Assembly (NCBI RefSeq): GCF_002294985.1
Contig: NZ_NSGE01000002.1
Coordinates: 434,001 to 498,000 of the forward strand
DNA: 64,000 nt
Direction of reading: 5' to 3'
DNA from: Mesorhizobium sp. WSM3862
GTDB taxonomy: Bacteria > Pseudomonadota > Alphaproteobacteria > Rhizobiales > Rhizobiaceae
Part shown: positions 1 through 10,053 of the stretch, piece after piece
How positions within the stretch are numbered: the first letter of the stretch is position 1
Layout: every line of letters starts with the position of its first letter
The notes under the pieces: generated by a model
The model's input: only the letters and a program-made list of their open reading frames with translations
The model's database searches: none
What the model was told of the DNA's origin: nothing
Translations under genes and position numbers: made by a program

Positions 1-19
1 AGCCACGCTCTCCCCGACC

Positions 20-940
20 ATGCCTTCCAAGGCCGCGTTGTTCGAAGCCCAGGCAGTGAAAGCCGGCGCGCGACGCAACCGCCTGCTGTCGCTGCCGGCG
101 CTGCTCATCATCGGCATTTTCGGCGTGCTGCCGCTTTTGATCATCTGCGTCTATTCGTTTCTGGCCGCCGCGCCCTATGGCGGCGTGCAGTGGCGGTTCT
201 CGACCGACGCCTATCTGAACTTCCTGTTCCAGCGCGACATCTTCGACGACACCCTGCAGTTCACGCCGGACTTCCTGATCATCTATCTGCGCTCGTTCCT
301 GTTCGCGGTGGTGACGACGATCATCTGCCTGCTGCTCGGATTTCCGACCGCCTATTTCATGGCGACGCGACCGCCGGCGCAGCGCAACTGGTGGGTGCTT
401 CTGATCACCATCCCGTTCTGGTCGAACCTTTTGGTCCGCACGCTGGCGATCATGTTCATCATCCGCGACGAAGGGCTGATCAACAATGCGCTGCTGGGGC
501 TCGGCGTCATCGATAAGCCGATCACCATGCTCTACACCAATTTCGCCATCCAGCTCGGCCTGCTCTATGCTTTCCTCCCGTTCATGGTGCTGCCGCTCTA
601 TTCCAGCCTGGAGAAGCTCGATTTCCGGCTGATCGAGGCGGCCTACGACCTCTACGCGACGCGCCGCCAGGTGCTGTGGCGGGTGATCATCCCGCTGTCG
701 AAGCCCGGCATCATCGCCGGCTGCCTGCTTGTCTTCATCCCGGCGCTCGGCGCCTATGTCACGCCGCTGATCCTCGGCGGGGGCGTCCACCTGATGATCG
801 GCGATCTCATCGCCCAGCAATTCGGATCGGGGCGCAACTGGCCGCTCGGCTGCGCGCAGGCGCTGATCCTGATGGCCGCGGTGTTGGTGGCGCTGTTCTT
901 CTACGTCCGCAACACGTCGGGGAAGGTGCAGCATGGCTGA
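20..940 (+). CDS. Polyamine-type ABC transporter permease (PotB/PotH family)
   Basis: Inner-membrane permease of a spermidine/putrescine-type (or opine-type) ABC importer. The protein is 306 residues with a basic N-terminus, a first hydrophobic segment at about residues 22-48 and further membrane segments. The cytoplasmic EAA loop, which docks to the ATPase, begins EAAYDLYATRRQ at about residue 203 and continues to IIPLSKPG. The ATG at 20 gives a normal PotB length, but the frame stays open to the window edge, so a start farther upstream is possible. It overlaps the next permease by 8 bases, so the two are translationally coupled. The ATPase gene is expected just left of the window. Family assignment is firm; the substrate is inferred only from the PotD-like partner. 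Confidence 0.9.
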   Translation: MPSKAALFEAQAVKAGARRNRLLSLPALLIIGIFGVLPLLIICVYSFLAAAPYGGVQWRFSTDAYLNFLFQRDIFDDTLQFTPDFLIIYLRSFLFAVVTTIICLLLGFPTAYFMATRPPAQRNWWVLLITIPFWSNLLVRTLAIMFIIRDEGLINNALLGLGVIDKPITMLYTNFAIQLGLLYAFLPFMVLPLYSSLEKLDFRLIEAAYDLYATRRQVLWRVIIPLSKPGIIAGCLLVFIPALGAYVTPLILGGGVHLMIGDLIAQQFGSGRNWPLGCAQALILMAAVLVALFFYVRNTSGKVQHG

Positions 941-1745
941 GCCCCGCAGCATCGACATCAAGGAGCAGCCGGGCTTCCGCTCGATTGCTGTCATCTGCCT
1001 GCTGGTGCTCTACGTGCCGGTGCTGATCCTGATGATCTTCTCGCTGAACAGCGGCTCGCTGGTCACGCATTGGGAGGGCGTCACGCTCGGCTGGTACGGC
1101 AGCGCGTTGCGCAACGAGGAATTCCACAACGCTGCCCGCAACACGCTGATCATCTCGATCAGCGCCACGATAATCTCTACCGTGTGCGCGACGCTCGCGG
1201 CGATCGGCATGACAAGAGTGAAGCCGTGGCGCGGGCTGGCGGCGGCCTTCATGGTCATCAATCTGCCGCTGATGGTGCCGGAAATCATCACGGCGGTGGC
1301 GACGCTCTCCTTCTTCGCGCTGATCGCCGGCACGTTCGGGCTGAATTTCGGCATCGGCAATCTGATCCTCGCCCACACCGTGTTCTGCATTCCGTTCGCC
1401 TACATGCCGATCCGGGCGCGGCTGGAAGACATGGACCTGACGCTGGAATATGCCGCCGCAGACCTCTACGCGACGCCGTGGAAGGCCTTCAAGCGCATCA
1501 CGCTGCCGTTGCTTGTTCCCGGCATCATGTCGGGCGCAGCACTCGCCTTCATCGTCTCATTCGACGATTTCACCATCACCCAGCTCGTCGCCGGCCCCGG
1601 CCAGACGACTTTGCCCCTCTATATCTGGAACCAGATCCGGCGGCCGATGACGCCGGAGATCAACGCCATCTCCACCATCCTGCTTTTGGTGTCGATCCTG
1701 TTCGTCTCGGTCTCGTTCCTGATCGCGCGCAGACGCGCCAAATGA
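933..1745 (+). CDS. Polyamine-type ABC transporter permease (PotC/PotI family)
   Basis: Second inner-membrane permease of the same importer, 270 residues, usual for PotC. It has an N-terminal membrane segment at about residues 17-38 and several more, with the EAA loop as EYAAADLYATPWKA at about residues 170-183, followed by ITLPLLVPG. The start lies inside the end of the preceding gene, as expected for a heterodimeric permease made in equal amounts. The gene ends 47 bases before the binding-protein gene. PotB and PotC together form the membrane channel that takes substrate from the binding protein; the exact substrate cannot be read from the sequence. Confidence 0.9.
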   Translation: MAEPRSIDIKEQPGFRSIAVICLLVLYVPVLILMIFSLNSGSLVTHWEGVTLGWYGSALRNEEFHNAARNTLIISISATIISTVCATLAAIGMTRVKPWRGLAAAFMVINLPLMVPEIITAVATLSFFALIAGTFGLNFGIGNLILAHTVFCIPFAYMPIRARLEDMDLTLEYAAADLYATPWKAFKRITLPLLVPGIMSGAALAFIVSFDDFTITQLVAGPGQTTLPLYIWNQIRRPMTPEINAISTILLLVSILFVSVSFLIARRRAK

Positions 1746-1792
1746 TCCGTGAGCTCCAACACAAAACAATGGGAAGGCAAGGAGAACATTAA

Positions 1793-2821
1793 ATGTCTGG
1801 AAAACTGATGGCGGCCGTTTCCGCGGCCGTGCTGTTATGGGCCGTTCCGGCGCTCGCCGACGGCGAATTGCATATCTACAACTGGGGCGACTACACCAAC
1901 CCCAAGCTGATCGAGAAGTTCGAAAAGCAGTACAACGTCAAGGTGACGCTGGACGACTACGATTCCAACGAAACCATGCTGTCCAAGGTGCGCGCCGGCA
2001 ATTCCGGCTACGACATCGTCGTGCCGTCCGACTACACCGTGAAGATCATGATCGAGGAGGGCCTGCTCGAAAAGACCGAGCCCAACGCGATGCCGAACGG
2101 CAAGAACATCGATCCGCGCTTCCTCAATATCTACTGGGACTCCGGACGCCATTACACCGCGCCGTGGCAATTCGGCACGACGGCGTTCTCCGTCAATACG
2201 GATAAGTTCAAGGGCGACATCAACACGCTGGCCATCCTGTTCAACCCGCCGGACGAACTGAAGGGCCAGATCAACGTGCTCGACGACGTTAACACCGTCA
2301 TGCACGCGGCCGAGCGCTATGCCGGCGTGCCGCGCTGCGGCGCAGACAAGGCCAGCCTGAAAAAGATCAACGATATACTGATGGCCGCCAAGCCGTCATG
2401 GAAGACGTTCAGCTACGACACGATCACCAAGATCACTTCCGGCGACGTGATCGTGACAGAACAGTGGAATGGTGCGGCTTACCGCTCGCGTCAGAAGATC
2501 CCGGCGATCAAATATGCCTATCCGAAGGAAGGCATCGAGGGCTGGATGGACAATGTCGCCGTGCTGAAGGGCGCCAAGAACCTGGAGAACGCCAAACTCT
2601 TCCAGGATTTCGTCATGGCGCCTGAGAACGCGGCGCTGATCTCCGAGTATGCCGGTTACGACAACGGCATCGCCGGCAGCCACAAATTTCTGCCGGCAGA
2701 GTTCGCCAACTCGCCGGAAATCAGCCCGCCGGCCGGCTCGCCGACGCCGGAATTCGTGCCGCCGTGCCCGCCAGATGTGGTGGAGATCTACAACAAGATC
2801 TGGACCAACCTGCGCAAGTAA
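1793..2821 (+). CDS. Polyamine-type periplasmic substrate-binding protein (PotD/PotF family)
   Basis: Periplasmic binding protein of the importer, 342 residues. It has a clear Sec signal peptide (hydrophobic stretch about residues 6-19, likely cleavage after ALA near residue 22), then the family start ELHIYNWGDY and the SGYDIVVPSDY segment typical of PotD/PotF. An AAGGAG-like ribosome site lies just before the ATG. The tail is proline-rich (near residues 305-330). It follows the two permease genes and is closed by a strong terminator hairpin, which ends the core transport operon. Members of this family bind spermidine, putrescine or opine-like amines; which one applies here is not determined. 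Confidence 0.9.
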   Translation: MSGKLMAAVSAAVLLWAVPALADGELHIYNWGDYTNPKLIEKFEKQYNVKVTLDDYDSNETMLSKVRAGNSGYDIVVPSDYTVKIMIEEGLLEKTEPNAMPNGKNIDPRFLNIYWDSGRHYTAPWQFGTTAFSVNTDKFKGDINTLAILFNPPDELKGQINVLDDVNTVMHAAERYAGVPRCGADKASLKKINDILMAAKPSWKTFSYDTITKITSGDVIVTEQWNGAAYRSRQKIPAIKYAYPKEGIEGWMDNVAVLKGAKNLENAKLFQDFVMAPENAALISEYAGYDNGIAGSHKFLPAEFANSPEISPPAGSPTPEFVPPCPPDVVEIYNKIWTNLRK

Positions 2822-2845
2822 CTGAGCGGGAACGCATGAAGGGAG

Positions 2846-2869
2846 GGGAGGCTCCGGCCTCCCTTTCTT
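2846..2869 (+). terminator. Rho-independent terminator after the polyamine-type importer
   Basis: GGGAGGC (2846-2852), loop TCCG, and the exact complement GCCTCCC (2857-2863) are followed by TTTCTT. A seven-base GC-rich stem with a four-base loop and a T-rich tail is a textbook intrinsic terminator. It sits 25 bases after the binding-protein stop and just before the ribosome site of the next gene. Confidence 0.8.
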
Positions 2870-2886
2870 ATGTGCAGGGAGGATTG

Positions 2887-4083
2887 ATGGCATCTTACCG
2901 CAACTCCGATCCGCGGCCGCCGATCATGCAGGGCTCGCCGCCGGCCATGGCTCTGCCGAAGCTCGACTGGGATCGGCCACCGTGGAACCGCTGGGCCTTC
3001 CAGCACGTGCGTGAGTTTTTGCCGACCGTCGAGGTCTGGCGCGGCCAAGGTCATCGCCGTCGGCTCGATCGCGCCGAGGTCGATCTCGATGACCTGGCGG
3101 TGGCGGATAGCGAGGGCCGGCCGACAACGCTCGCCGGCCTGCTCGACGAGACCTACACGGACGGTTTCCTGGTGTTGAAGGACGGCACGGTCGCCTATGA
3201 GCGCTACTTCAACGGCATGAACGAGCGCACGCTGCATCTGTCGCAGTCTATGGCAAAGTCGGTCACGGGATCGGTGTTCGGCATCCTGGTCGGGCGCGGC
3301 CTGATAGACCCGGCCAGGCTGGTGACGGATTATCTTCCGGAGCTCGGCGAGACCGCCTGGGCCGGAGCCACCGTGCAGCAAGTGCTCGACATGACGACCG
3401 GCGTTCGCTTCTCGGAAGAGTACACCGATCGCTATTCCGAGATCGGCCAGGTCGATGTCGCCACCGGCTGGAAGCCGATACCGCCGGGCAGCGATCCTGA
3501 TTTCCGGTGGCCCGCACATCTGTTCGAGCTGATCCTGCGGCTGAAGGACAAGGTGCGCGAACATGGCGAGGCCTTCGAATACCGCTCGATCGAGACCGAT
3601 GTGCTTGCCTTCATCATGGAGCGGGTGAGCGGCAAGCGCCTGGCGCAGCTGGTCTCGGAAGAACTCTGGCAAAAGCTCGGCGCCGACGAGAGCGCCTGTT
3701 TCACCGTCGACAGCGCCGGCTATGCGCTGGCCGATGGCGGCTTCAACGCGACGCTGCGCGATTATGGCCGCTTCGGCCAGTTGATCCTCGACAATGGCGG
3801 CGGAGTCATCCCTGCCGAGTGGATCGAAACGACGCGTAACGGCAAGCACGGACCGGATTTCAGCCCGAGCCTTCCGGACGGCAGCTACCGCAATCAGTTC
3901 TGGATCGAGGATCCACGCTCTCGCGCACTGATGTGCAAGGGCGTGTTCGGCCAGATGATCCATATCAGCTGGGAGCACAGGATGGTCGTCGTGAAGCTTT
4001 CGACCTATCCGGATTTCCTCAACGCCGCCTATTCGGTGGCGACGCTTAAGGCCGTGCACGCCGTAGCCGCCGCGCTAGGCTGA
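2887..4083 (+). CDS. Serine hydrolase of the beta-lactamase/NylB-EstB family (first of a tandem pair)
   Basis: Predicted penicillin-recognising-fold serine hydrolase, 398 residues, close to the size of 6-aminohexanoate-dimer hydrolase (NylB). The SxxK nucleophile motif is SMAK (S121, K124), and the catalytic tyrosine motif is Y232-R-S, close to the Y-C-S of NylB. No signal peptide is evident, so a cytoplasmic enzyme is likely. The ATG at 2887 was chosen because AGGGAGGA lies directly upstream; the frame extends further back only through the terminator. The next gene is a paralogue with S and K at the same positions. Substrate unknown; amide or ester hydrolysis of an imported compound is a reasonable inference from the transporter upstream. 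Confidence 0.85.
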   Translation: MASYRNSDPRPPIMQGSPPAMALPKLDWDRPPWNRWAFQHVREFLPTVEVWRGQGHRRRLDRAEVDLDDLAVADSEGRPTTLAGLLDETYTDGFLVLKDGTVAYERYFNGMNERTLHLSQSMAKSVTGSVFGILVGRGLIDPARLVTDYLPELGETAWAGATVQQVLDMTTGVRFSEEYTDRYSEIGQVDVATGWKPIPPGSDPDFRWPAHLFELILRLKDKVREHGEAFEYRSIETDVLAFIMERVSGKRLAQLVSEELWQKLGADESACFTVDSAGYALADGGFNATLRDYGRFGQLILDNGGGVIPAEWIETTRNGKHGPDFSPSLPDGSYRNQFWIEDPRSRALMCKGVFGQMIHISWEHRMVVVKLSTYPDFLNAAYSVATLKAVHAVAAALG

Positions 4084-4092
4084 AAGTCAGAA

Positions 4093-5292
4093 ATGGACGA
4101 CCGGGAGACAATCGTGACCGGCAACACCGCGTTCGAGACCAGATACGGCTTTTCCCGCAAGGATGTGCGGCTCGACAATTGGCGGCTGAGGCCGTTCTGT
4201 CAATGGTCGTTCCAGAATGTCGGCGAACTGGAGCCGAGCGTCCACGTTGCCGCCGCGTCCGGCGGCGAGGAACAGGTGAAATCGCTCGGCGCGCTGCTCG
4301 AGGAGAAAGTCACCTTGGCTGGCGGCGCCGAAACAGTCGAAGCATTCCTGAAGCGCTCCGACACTGACGGGCTGACGATCCTGAAGGGCGGCAGGCTGGT
4401 CGGCGATTGGTCGGCCCCGCATATGGCGTTCGGTCAGCGCCACATCATCTTTTCGATCAGCAAGTCGATGACGGCGATCCTCGCCGGCATCCTGCAAGGC
4501 GAGGGGGTGTTCGACCCGGAAGCGCCGGTGACAGAGTACATCCCCGAAGCCAAGGGCTCGGCCTATGGCGATGCGAGCGTGCGCAATGTGCTCGACATGA
4601 CGGTCAGCCTCGACTTCGAGGAGGCCTATCTCGATCCGGAAAGCGCCTTCGCCCGCTATCGCCGCGCGACACTGTGGAATCCGGGCGGCGGGTCGGAAGG
4701 CCTCGCTGCGTTTCTGTTGACGTTACCGCGCCTCGCCGAGCCGCATGGGCAGACCTACCGTTATCGCTCACCCAATTCGGATTTGCTGGGCATCCTGGTG
4801 GAGCGGGCATCCGGCAAACGCGTCAGCGACTTGCTCAGCGAGAAACTGTGGCTGCCGCTGGGCGCCGCGAGCGAGATGTCGGTGACGGTCGACATGGAAG
4901 GCACGGCGCGTACCGCCGGCGGCATGTCGATGACGCCGCGCGACCTTGCCCGCATCGGCGAGATGATGCGCCAGGGCGGCACGGCCAATGGCCGCCGCAT
5001 CGTGCCGGAGGCCTGGGTGCGCGACACGGTTGCCAGCGGCGGCAGCCATGAAGCCTGGCGGCGCGGTACGATGGTGTTCCTCTTCCCCAAGGGCCGCTAC
5101 CGCAACAAATGGTACCAGATGGGCACGCCAAGCGGCGCCTTCTGCGGCATCGGCATTCACGGCCAGTGGATCTACGTCAACGCGAGCGACGAGGTGGTCA
5201 TCGCCAAGATGTCGTCGCAGCCGGAACCGGTCGACGATCAGCTTGATCTCGATGTCGTCGCCTTCTTCGAGGCCCTGAGCCGGATGGTTTGA
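4093..5292 (+). CDS. Serine hydrolase of the beta-lactamase/NylB-EstB family (second of a tandem pair)
   Basis: Paralogue of the preceding gene, 399 residues. The catalytic motifs fall at matching places: SISK (S121, K124) and Y224-R-S. The segments after the SxxK motif (GILQGEGVFDP here, GILVGRGLIDP in the first copy) and before the tyrosine also align, so the pair arose by duplication. The N-terminal 80 residues differ more. The start is 9 bases after the previous stop, so the two are very likely co-transcribed. No signal peptide is visible. The two proteins could form a heteromer or act on successive substrates; the sequence does not decide. Confidence 0.85.
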   Translation: MDDRETIVTGNTAFETRYGFSRKDVRLDNWRLRPFCQWSFQNVGELEPSVHVAAASGGEEQVKSLGALLEEKVTLAGGAETVEAFLKRSDTDGLTILKGGRLVGDWSAPHMAFGQRHIIFSISKSMTAILAGILQGEGVFDPEAPVTEYIPEAKGSAYGDASVRNVLDMTVSLDFEEAYLDPESAFARYRRATLWNPGGGSEGLAAFLLTLPRLAEPHGQTYRYRSPNSDLLGILVERASGKRVSDLLSEKLWLPLGAASEMSVTVDMEGTARTAGGMSMTPRDLARIGEMMRQGGTANGRRIVPEAWVRDTVASGGSHEAWRRGTMVFLFPKGRYRNKWYQMGTPSGAFCGIGIHGQWIYVNASDEVVIAKMSSQPEPVDDQLDLDVVAFFEALSRMV

Positions 5293-5415
5293 GCCGTTCG
5301 GCTGGTCGTTCCTCGCAGCTCTTTCCTGTGGAGCTTTCCTGTCGGGTGGAGACAGCGCGGTTGGCGCAGCCGTCGTCCCGGCCTATTGTCGCCGCTCTTT
5401 TCGGCAGGAACCAGC

Positions 5416-7737
5416 ATGGCATCGGACATCAAGCGCATCGCAGCAATCATCGCGGCCGAGATCGGCTCGCGGCCGGAGCAGGCGGCAGCCGCAATCGGGC
5501 TGCTGGACGAGGGCGCAACGGTGCCTTTCGTGGCGCGCTATCGCAAGGAGGTCACCGGTGGCCTCGACGACACGCAGTTGCGAGACCTTTCCGAGCGGCT
5601 TGCCTATCTGCGCGAGCTCGATGCGCGCCGCGACACCATCCTCGGTTCGATCCGTGAGCAGGGCAAGCTGACCGAGGACCTCGAGGCCAAAATCGCGGCG
5701 GCGACCACCAAGGCCGAGCTCGAAGACATCTACCTGCCATACAAGCCGAAGCGCCGCACCAAGGCCGAGATCGCCAGGGAACGTGGACTGGGGCCGCTGG
5801 CCGAGGCGATCCTCGCCGACCGTTCGGCGGTGCCTGCCGAACTCGCGCTAGCCTATCTCACAGAGGAGGTTCCCGACGCCAAGGCGGCGCTCGAAGGCGC
5901 GCGCGACATCCTGTCGGAGCAGTTGGCCGAGAATGCCGATCTGGTCGGCAAGCTGCGCGCCTATATGAAGGAGCGCGCCTTCCTGCGCGCCAGGGTCGTC
6001 TACGGCAAGCAGGAGGCGGGCGCGAAATTCTCCGACTATTTCGATCATGTCGAGCGCTGGGCGAACGTGCCCAGCCATCGCGCCTTGGCCATGCTGCGTG
6101 GCCGCAACGAAGAGGTGCTGTCGCTCGACATCGAAGTCGATGCCGACGATCAATCGCCGGTGAAACCGGTCGAGCGGATGATCGCCAACGCCTATGCGAT
6201 TGGTAGCACCCTGCCGGGCGACCGCTGGCTGATGGAAGTGGCCGGCTGGACCTGGCGGATAAAACTATCGCTCCATCTGACGCTTGATTTGATGCGCGAC
6301 CTGCGCGAGCGGTCCGAGGACGAGGCCATCCATGTCTTTGCCCGCAACCTCAAGGACCTGCTGCTCGCCGCGCCCGCCGGCTCGCGGCCCACGATGGGTC
6401 TCGATCCCGGCATCCGTACCGGCGTCAAGGTGGCGGTGGTCGACGGTACCGGCAAGCTGGTGGCGACGACCACCGTCTATCCGTTTCCGCCAAAGAACGA
6501 TGTGCGCGGCACGCAGGCGGAACTTGCCAGGCTCATTCGCTTCCACAAAGTGGAACTGATCTCGATCGGCAACGGCACCGGCAGCCGCGAGACCGAGAAG
6601 CTGGTGGCCGACATGCTCGCCAGCCTGCCGTCCGACGGCGGGCCGAAGCCGATCAAGGTGATCGTCAGCGAAGCCGGCGCGTCGGTCTATTCGGCCTCGG
6701 CGACGGCGGCCGCCGAGTTTCCCGACCTCGACGTGTCGCTGCGCGGCGCTGTGTCGATCGCGAGACGCCTGCAGGACCCGCTCGCCGAGCTGGTCAAGAT
6801 CGAGCCGAAGTCGATCGGCGTCGGCCAGTATCAGCACGATGTCGACCAGTACCGGCTCGGCCGCTCGCTGGAGGCGGTGGTGGAGGATGCGGTCAATGCT
6901 GTCGGCGTCGACCTCAACACGGCATCGGCGCCGCTCTTGGCGCGCGTCTCGGGACTGGGGCCATCGCTTGCCGAAGCGATCGTCGCGCATCGCGACGTCG
7001 GCGGTCCGTTCGCTACGCGCCGCGATCTGCTGAACGTGGCGCGGCTTGGACCGCGCGCGTTCGAGCAGTGCGCAGGCTTCCTGCGCATCCCGAACGGCTC
7101 CGAGCCGCTCGACGCTTCATCCGTGCATCCGGAAGCCTATGGCGTGGCAAAGAAGATCGTCGCCGCCTGCGGCCGCGACGTGCGCGCGCTGATGGGCGAC
7201 AGTGCCGCGCTCAAGGCACTCGACCCTCGTGTCTTCGTCGACGAGCGCTTCGGCCTGCCGACGGTACGCGACATCATCGCGGAACTGGAAAAGCCCGGAC
7301 GCGACCCGCGGCCGGGCTACAAGACTGCGACCTTTGCCGAAGGCGTTGACGACATCAAGGACCTGAAGCCCGGCATGCTGCTCGAAGGCACCGTCACCAA
7401 TGTCGCCGCCTTCGGCGCCTTCGTGGACATCGGCGTGCACCAGGACGGGCTGGTGCATGTCTCGCAACTGGCCGACCGCTTCATCAAGGACGCGCATGAG
7501 GTGGTGAAGGCCGGCGATGTCGTGAAAGTTCGGGTGGTCGATGTCGACATCAAGCGCAATCGCATCGGCCTCTCGATGCGCAAGGATGGCGGCCAGGGTG
7601 GGGCGCCTCGGGTCGGCCAGCGCGACAGCGGCGGCGGCAAGCCCGAACCGCGCTCGCCGGCGCCGCAGCGCCAGCCCGAACGGCCGGCGCAGGGTGCGTT
7701 CGGCGCGGCGCTCGCCGAGGCGATGAAGCGGAAATAG
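5416..7737 (+). CDS. tex: Tex-family RNA-binding transcription accessory protein
   Basis: Tex homologue, 773 residues, typical full length. It has the N-terminal Tex domain, a YqgF/RNase H-like domain starting [10 protein letters not shown] near residue 328, helix-hairpin-helix repeats around residues 500-570 ([20 protein letters not shown]), and an S1 RNA-binding domain at about 650-723 ([16 protein letters not shown], then RIGLSMRK). A low-complexity Gly/Pro/Arg tail of about 50 residues follows. Tex binds nucleic acid and influences transcription and RNA decay. The ATG at 5416 follows GGCAGGA and was preferred over an in-frame ATG 30 bases upstream. Its stop directly abuts the stop of the convergent LysR gene. 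Confidence 0.95.
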   Translation: MASDIKRIAAIIAAEIGSRPEQAAAAIGLLDEGATVPFVARYRKEVTGGLDDTQLRDLSERLAYLRELDARRDTILGSIREQGKLTEDLEAKIAAATTKAELEDIYLPYKPKRRTKAEIARERGLGPLAEAILADRSAVPAELALAYLTEEVPDAKAALEGARDILSEQLAENADLVGKLRAYMKERAFLRARVVYGKQEAGAKFSDYFDHVERWANVPSHRALAMLRGRNEEVLSLDIEVDADDQSPVKPVERMIANAYAIGSTLPGDRWLMEVAGWTWRIKLSLHLTLDLMRDLRERSEDEAIHVFARNLKDLLLAAPAGSRPTMGLDPGIRTGVKVAVVDGTGKLVATTTVYPFPPKNDVRGTQAELARLIRFHKVELISIGNGTGSRETEKLVADMLASLPSDGGPKPIKVIVSEAGASVYSASATAAAEFPDLDVSLRGAVSIARRLQDPLAELVKIEPKSIGVGQYQHDVDQYRLGRSLEAVVEDAVNAVGVDLNTASAPLLARVSGLGPSLAEAIVAHRDVGGPFATRRDLLNVARLGPRAFEQCAGFLRIPNGSEPLDASSVHPEAYGVAKKIVAACGRDVRALMGDSAALKALDPRVFVDERFGLPTVRDIIAELEKPGRDPRPGYKTATFAEGVDDIKDLKPGMLLEGTVTNVAAFGAFVDIGVHQDGLVHVSQLADRFIKDAHEVVKAGDVVKVRVVDVDIKRNRIGLSMRKDGGQGGAPRVGQRDSGGGKPEPRSPAPQRQPERPAQGAFGAALAEAMKRK

Positions 7738-8649
7738 TTACCACGCCAGAACAGCCGGCTCCTTCTCAACCTGGCCCCGCAGCCAGTCGCGAAAGCTGGC
7801 AACCGGCGGATGGCCGCGCTTGGCGTGCGGCACGACGAGATAATAGGCACTGCGGCTCTGCATCGGCTTGCCCGGCGCCGGCACCAACTGGCCACGCTGC
7901 AATTCTCCGGCGACCAGGATCTGCGGCAGCAGCGCCACGCCGAGCCCCGCCATGCAGGCCTGCGCGACCGTGCCGAACTGCTCGAACTGCATGCCGGGGC
8001 CGGTCGGCGCGTCGAGCTCCTGATGCTCGAACCATTCGCTCCAGGCGTCGGGACGCGTTGCCATGTGCAGCAACGGCAGGCGGCCGATATCGGCCGGCGT
8101 CGCGACCTTCCGCTGCGCCAGGAATTCGGGCGCGGCGACCGGCATCACGGCCTCGCGCATCAAAAGCGTGCAATCAGCGTCCGGCCAATCAGGCATGCCG
8201 TGGTGGATTGCGGCGTCGAGCCGCTCGCGCGCGAAGTCGAAGCGGCCAATGCGCGTGGCGAAATTGATCGTGATGTCCGGATGACGGGCGACGAAATCCG
8301 GAATGAGCGGCATCAGCCAGCGCGTGCCGAAGGTCGGCAGGATGGCAAGGTTGAGAACACCGCTATGCCGATTGCTCATCAATCCAAGCGCCGCATCGCG
8401 CAACTGCGCGAGGGCTGACCGCACCGCGTCGGCATAGATCTCGCCCGCCGTGGACAGCCTGACATTGCGGCTGTCGCGTTCGAAAAGCCGGCGCCCGAAC
8501 TGCTCTTCCAACAGATTGATCTGCCGGCTGACGGCACCTTGCGTTAGATCGAGCTCGCGGGCCGCGGCGGTGAAGGAGCCGAGACGCGCCACCGCCTCGA
8601 AGGCGGCAAGCGCGCTGACGTTTGGCAAGAGGCGGCGCTGGACGTTCAT
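7738..8649 (-). CDS. LysR-family transcriptional regulator (GcvA/GcdR-like)
   Basis: LysR regulator, 303 residues. The N-terminal winged helix-turn-helix spans about residues 8-66, with SFTAAARELDLTQGAVSRQI as the recognition region, followed by a periplasmic-binding-type effector domain. It is transcribed divergently from glutaryl-CoA dehydrogenase, the arrangement of the Pseudomonas gcdR-gcdH pair, so control of glutarate/lysine breakdown is the likely role. The sequence resembles the GcvA group, which often lacks a clear coinducer. No Shine-Dalgarno sequence is obvious before the ATG. A 15-bp dyad in the shared spacer is a candidate binding site. Confidence 0.88.
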   Translation of the reverse strand: MNVQRRLLPNVSALAAFEAVARLGSFTAAARELDLTQGAVSRQINLLEEQFGRRLFERDSRNVRLSTAGEIYADAVRSALAQLRDAALGLMSNRHSGVLNLAILPTFGTRWLMPLIPDFVARHPDITINFATRIGRFDFARERLDAAIHHGMPDWPDADCTLLMREAVMPVAAPEFLAQRKVATPADIGRLPLLHMATRPDAWSEWFEHQELDAPTGPGMQFEQFGTVAQACMAGLGVALLPQILVAGELQRGQLVPAPGKPMQSRSAYYLVVPHAKRGHPPVASFRDWLRGQVEKEPAVLAW

Positions 8650-8666
8650 GATCTATTACTAACGCT

Positions 8667-8681
8667 CATCGATCCTCGATG
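8667..8681. promoter_or_regulatory. Dyad in the lysR-gcdH spacer, candidate LysR operator
   Basis: CATCGA-TCC-TCGATG is a perfect inverted repeat with six-base arms and a three-base centre. It lies 18 bases upstream of the lysR ATG and about 77 bases upstream of the gcdH ATG. LysR proteins bind interrupted dyads in such divergent spacers. It does not match the T-N11-A consensus exactly, so this is a candidate only. Confidence 0.4.
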
Positions 8682-8757
8682 CAATTTCGTTTGATTTTTT
8701 CCAGATGGAGGCGGATAAGCCGGGCCATCCAAGAATTTTTGCCGGGAGACCCACGTC

Positions 8758-9948
8758 ATGGCCGCCGAGAAGAACGCCTTCGTCTGGAACGATCCCTTCC
8801 TTATCGAGGACCAGCTTTCCGAAGACGAGCGGATGGTGCGCGACGGCGCAGCGGCGTTCGCCGCCGACAAGCTGGCGCCCCGCATCGAGGAAGCCTATGC
8901 CGATGAGAAAACCGATCCCTCAATCTTCCGCGAGATGGGCGAGGCGGGCCTGCTCGGCATCACCATTCCGGAGGAATATGGCGGGCTCGGCGCCAACTAC
9001 GTCACCTACGGGCTGGTGGCGCGCGAAGTCGAACGCATCGATTCCGGCTATCGCTCGATGATGAGCGTGCAGTCGTCGCTGGTCATGTATCCGATCCATG
9101 CCTACGGCTCGGAAGAGCAGCGCAAGAAGTACCTGCCGAAGCTCGCCTCCGGCGAATGGATCGGCTGCTTCGGCCTCACCGAGCCGGATGCCGGCTCCGA
9201 TCCGGGCGGCATGAAGACACGGGCCGAGAAGACGGCGAACGGCTACAGGCTTTCCGGCTCCAAGATGTGGATTTCCAACGCGCCGATCGCCGACGTCTTC
9301 GTCGTCTGGGCAAAGTCGGCCGCGCATGACAACCAGATCCGCGGCTTCGTGCTGGAAAAGGGCCTGAAGGGGCTGTCGGCGCCGAAGATCGGCGGCAAGC
9401 TTTCGCTGCGAGCCTCAATCACCGGCGAGGTTGTGATGGAAGGCGTCGAGGTCGGCGAGGAGGCGCTGCTGCCCAATGTCTCGGGCCTGAAGGGACCCTT
9501 CGGCTGTCTCAACCGCGCGCGCTACGGCATCTCGTGGGGCGCCATGGGCGCGGCCGAGGATTGCTGGCACCGCGCGCGGCAGTACGGCGTCGACCGCAAG
9601 CAGTTCGGCAAGCCGCTCGCCGGCACGCAGCTCTTCCAGAAGAAGCTCGCCGACATGCAGACCGAGGTCGCGCTCGGCCTGCAGGGTTCGCTGCGCGTCG
9701 GCCGGCTGATGGACGAAGGCAAGATGGCGCCGGAGATGATTTCGATCGTCAAGCGCAACAATTGCGGCAAGGCGCTCGACATCGCCCGCCAGGCTCGCGA
9801 CATGCATGGCGGCAACGGCATCCAGATCGGCTATCACGTAATGCGTCATGCCCAGAACCTGGAGACGGTCAACACCTATGAGGGCACGCATGACGTGCAT
9901 GCGCTGATACTGGGTAGGGCGCAGACGGGGCTTCAGGCGTTTTTCTAA
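8758..9948 (+). CDS. gcdH: Glutaryl-CoA dehydrogenase
   Basis: Cytoplasmic FAD-dependent acyl-CoA dehydrogenase that oxidises and decarboxylates glutaryl-CoA to crotonyl-CoA, late in lysine and tryptophan degradation. It has 396 residues, standard for GcdH. Visible markers are [14 protein letters not shown], the acyl-CoA dehydrogenase signature [15 protein letters not shown] (about residues 138-152), and the catalytic glutamate in [10 protein letters not shown] (E375). GGGAG precedes the ATG. The divergent LysR gene is the probable regulator. The CoA-transferase often paired with gcdH is not adjacent. The aminoadipate-semialdehyde dehydrogenase at 22.5 kb belongs to the same lysine route. Confidence 0.93.
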   Translation: MAAEKNAFVWNDPFLIEDQLSEDERMVRDGAAAFAADKLAPRIEEAYADEKTDPSIFREMGEAGLLGITIPEEYGGLGANYVTYGLVAREVERIDSGYRSMMSVQSSLVMYPIHAYGSEEQRKKYLPKLASGEWIGCFGLTEPDAGSDPGGMKTRAEKTANGYRLSGSKMWISNAPIADVFVVWAKSAAHDNQIRGFVLEKGLKGLSAPKIGGKLSLRASITGEVVMEGVEVGEEALLPNVSGLKGPFGCLNRARYGISWGAMGAAEDCWHRARQYGVDRKQFGKPLAGTQLFQKKLADMQTEVALGLQGSLRVGRLMDEGKMAPEMISIVKRNNCGKALDIARQARDMHGGNGIQIGYHVMRHAQNLETVNTYEGTHDVHALILGRAQTGLQAFF

Positions 9949-10053
9949 GCCGGCAACGGTGCTTAAATTAGGTGCAGCGCAACATCTCTGCTTGGAGAAT
10001 GCCCAGCACTTATGTCAGGGTTCGGCGATTGAAACGCCGTTCCCCGGGGCACC

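Noticed and set aside
2764..2886. N-terminal extension of the first serine hydrolase back to 2764
   Set aside because: It would overlap the binding-protein gene and run through the terminator hairpin. AGGGAGGA directly precedes the ATG at 2887, and the family starts there.
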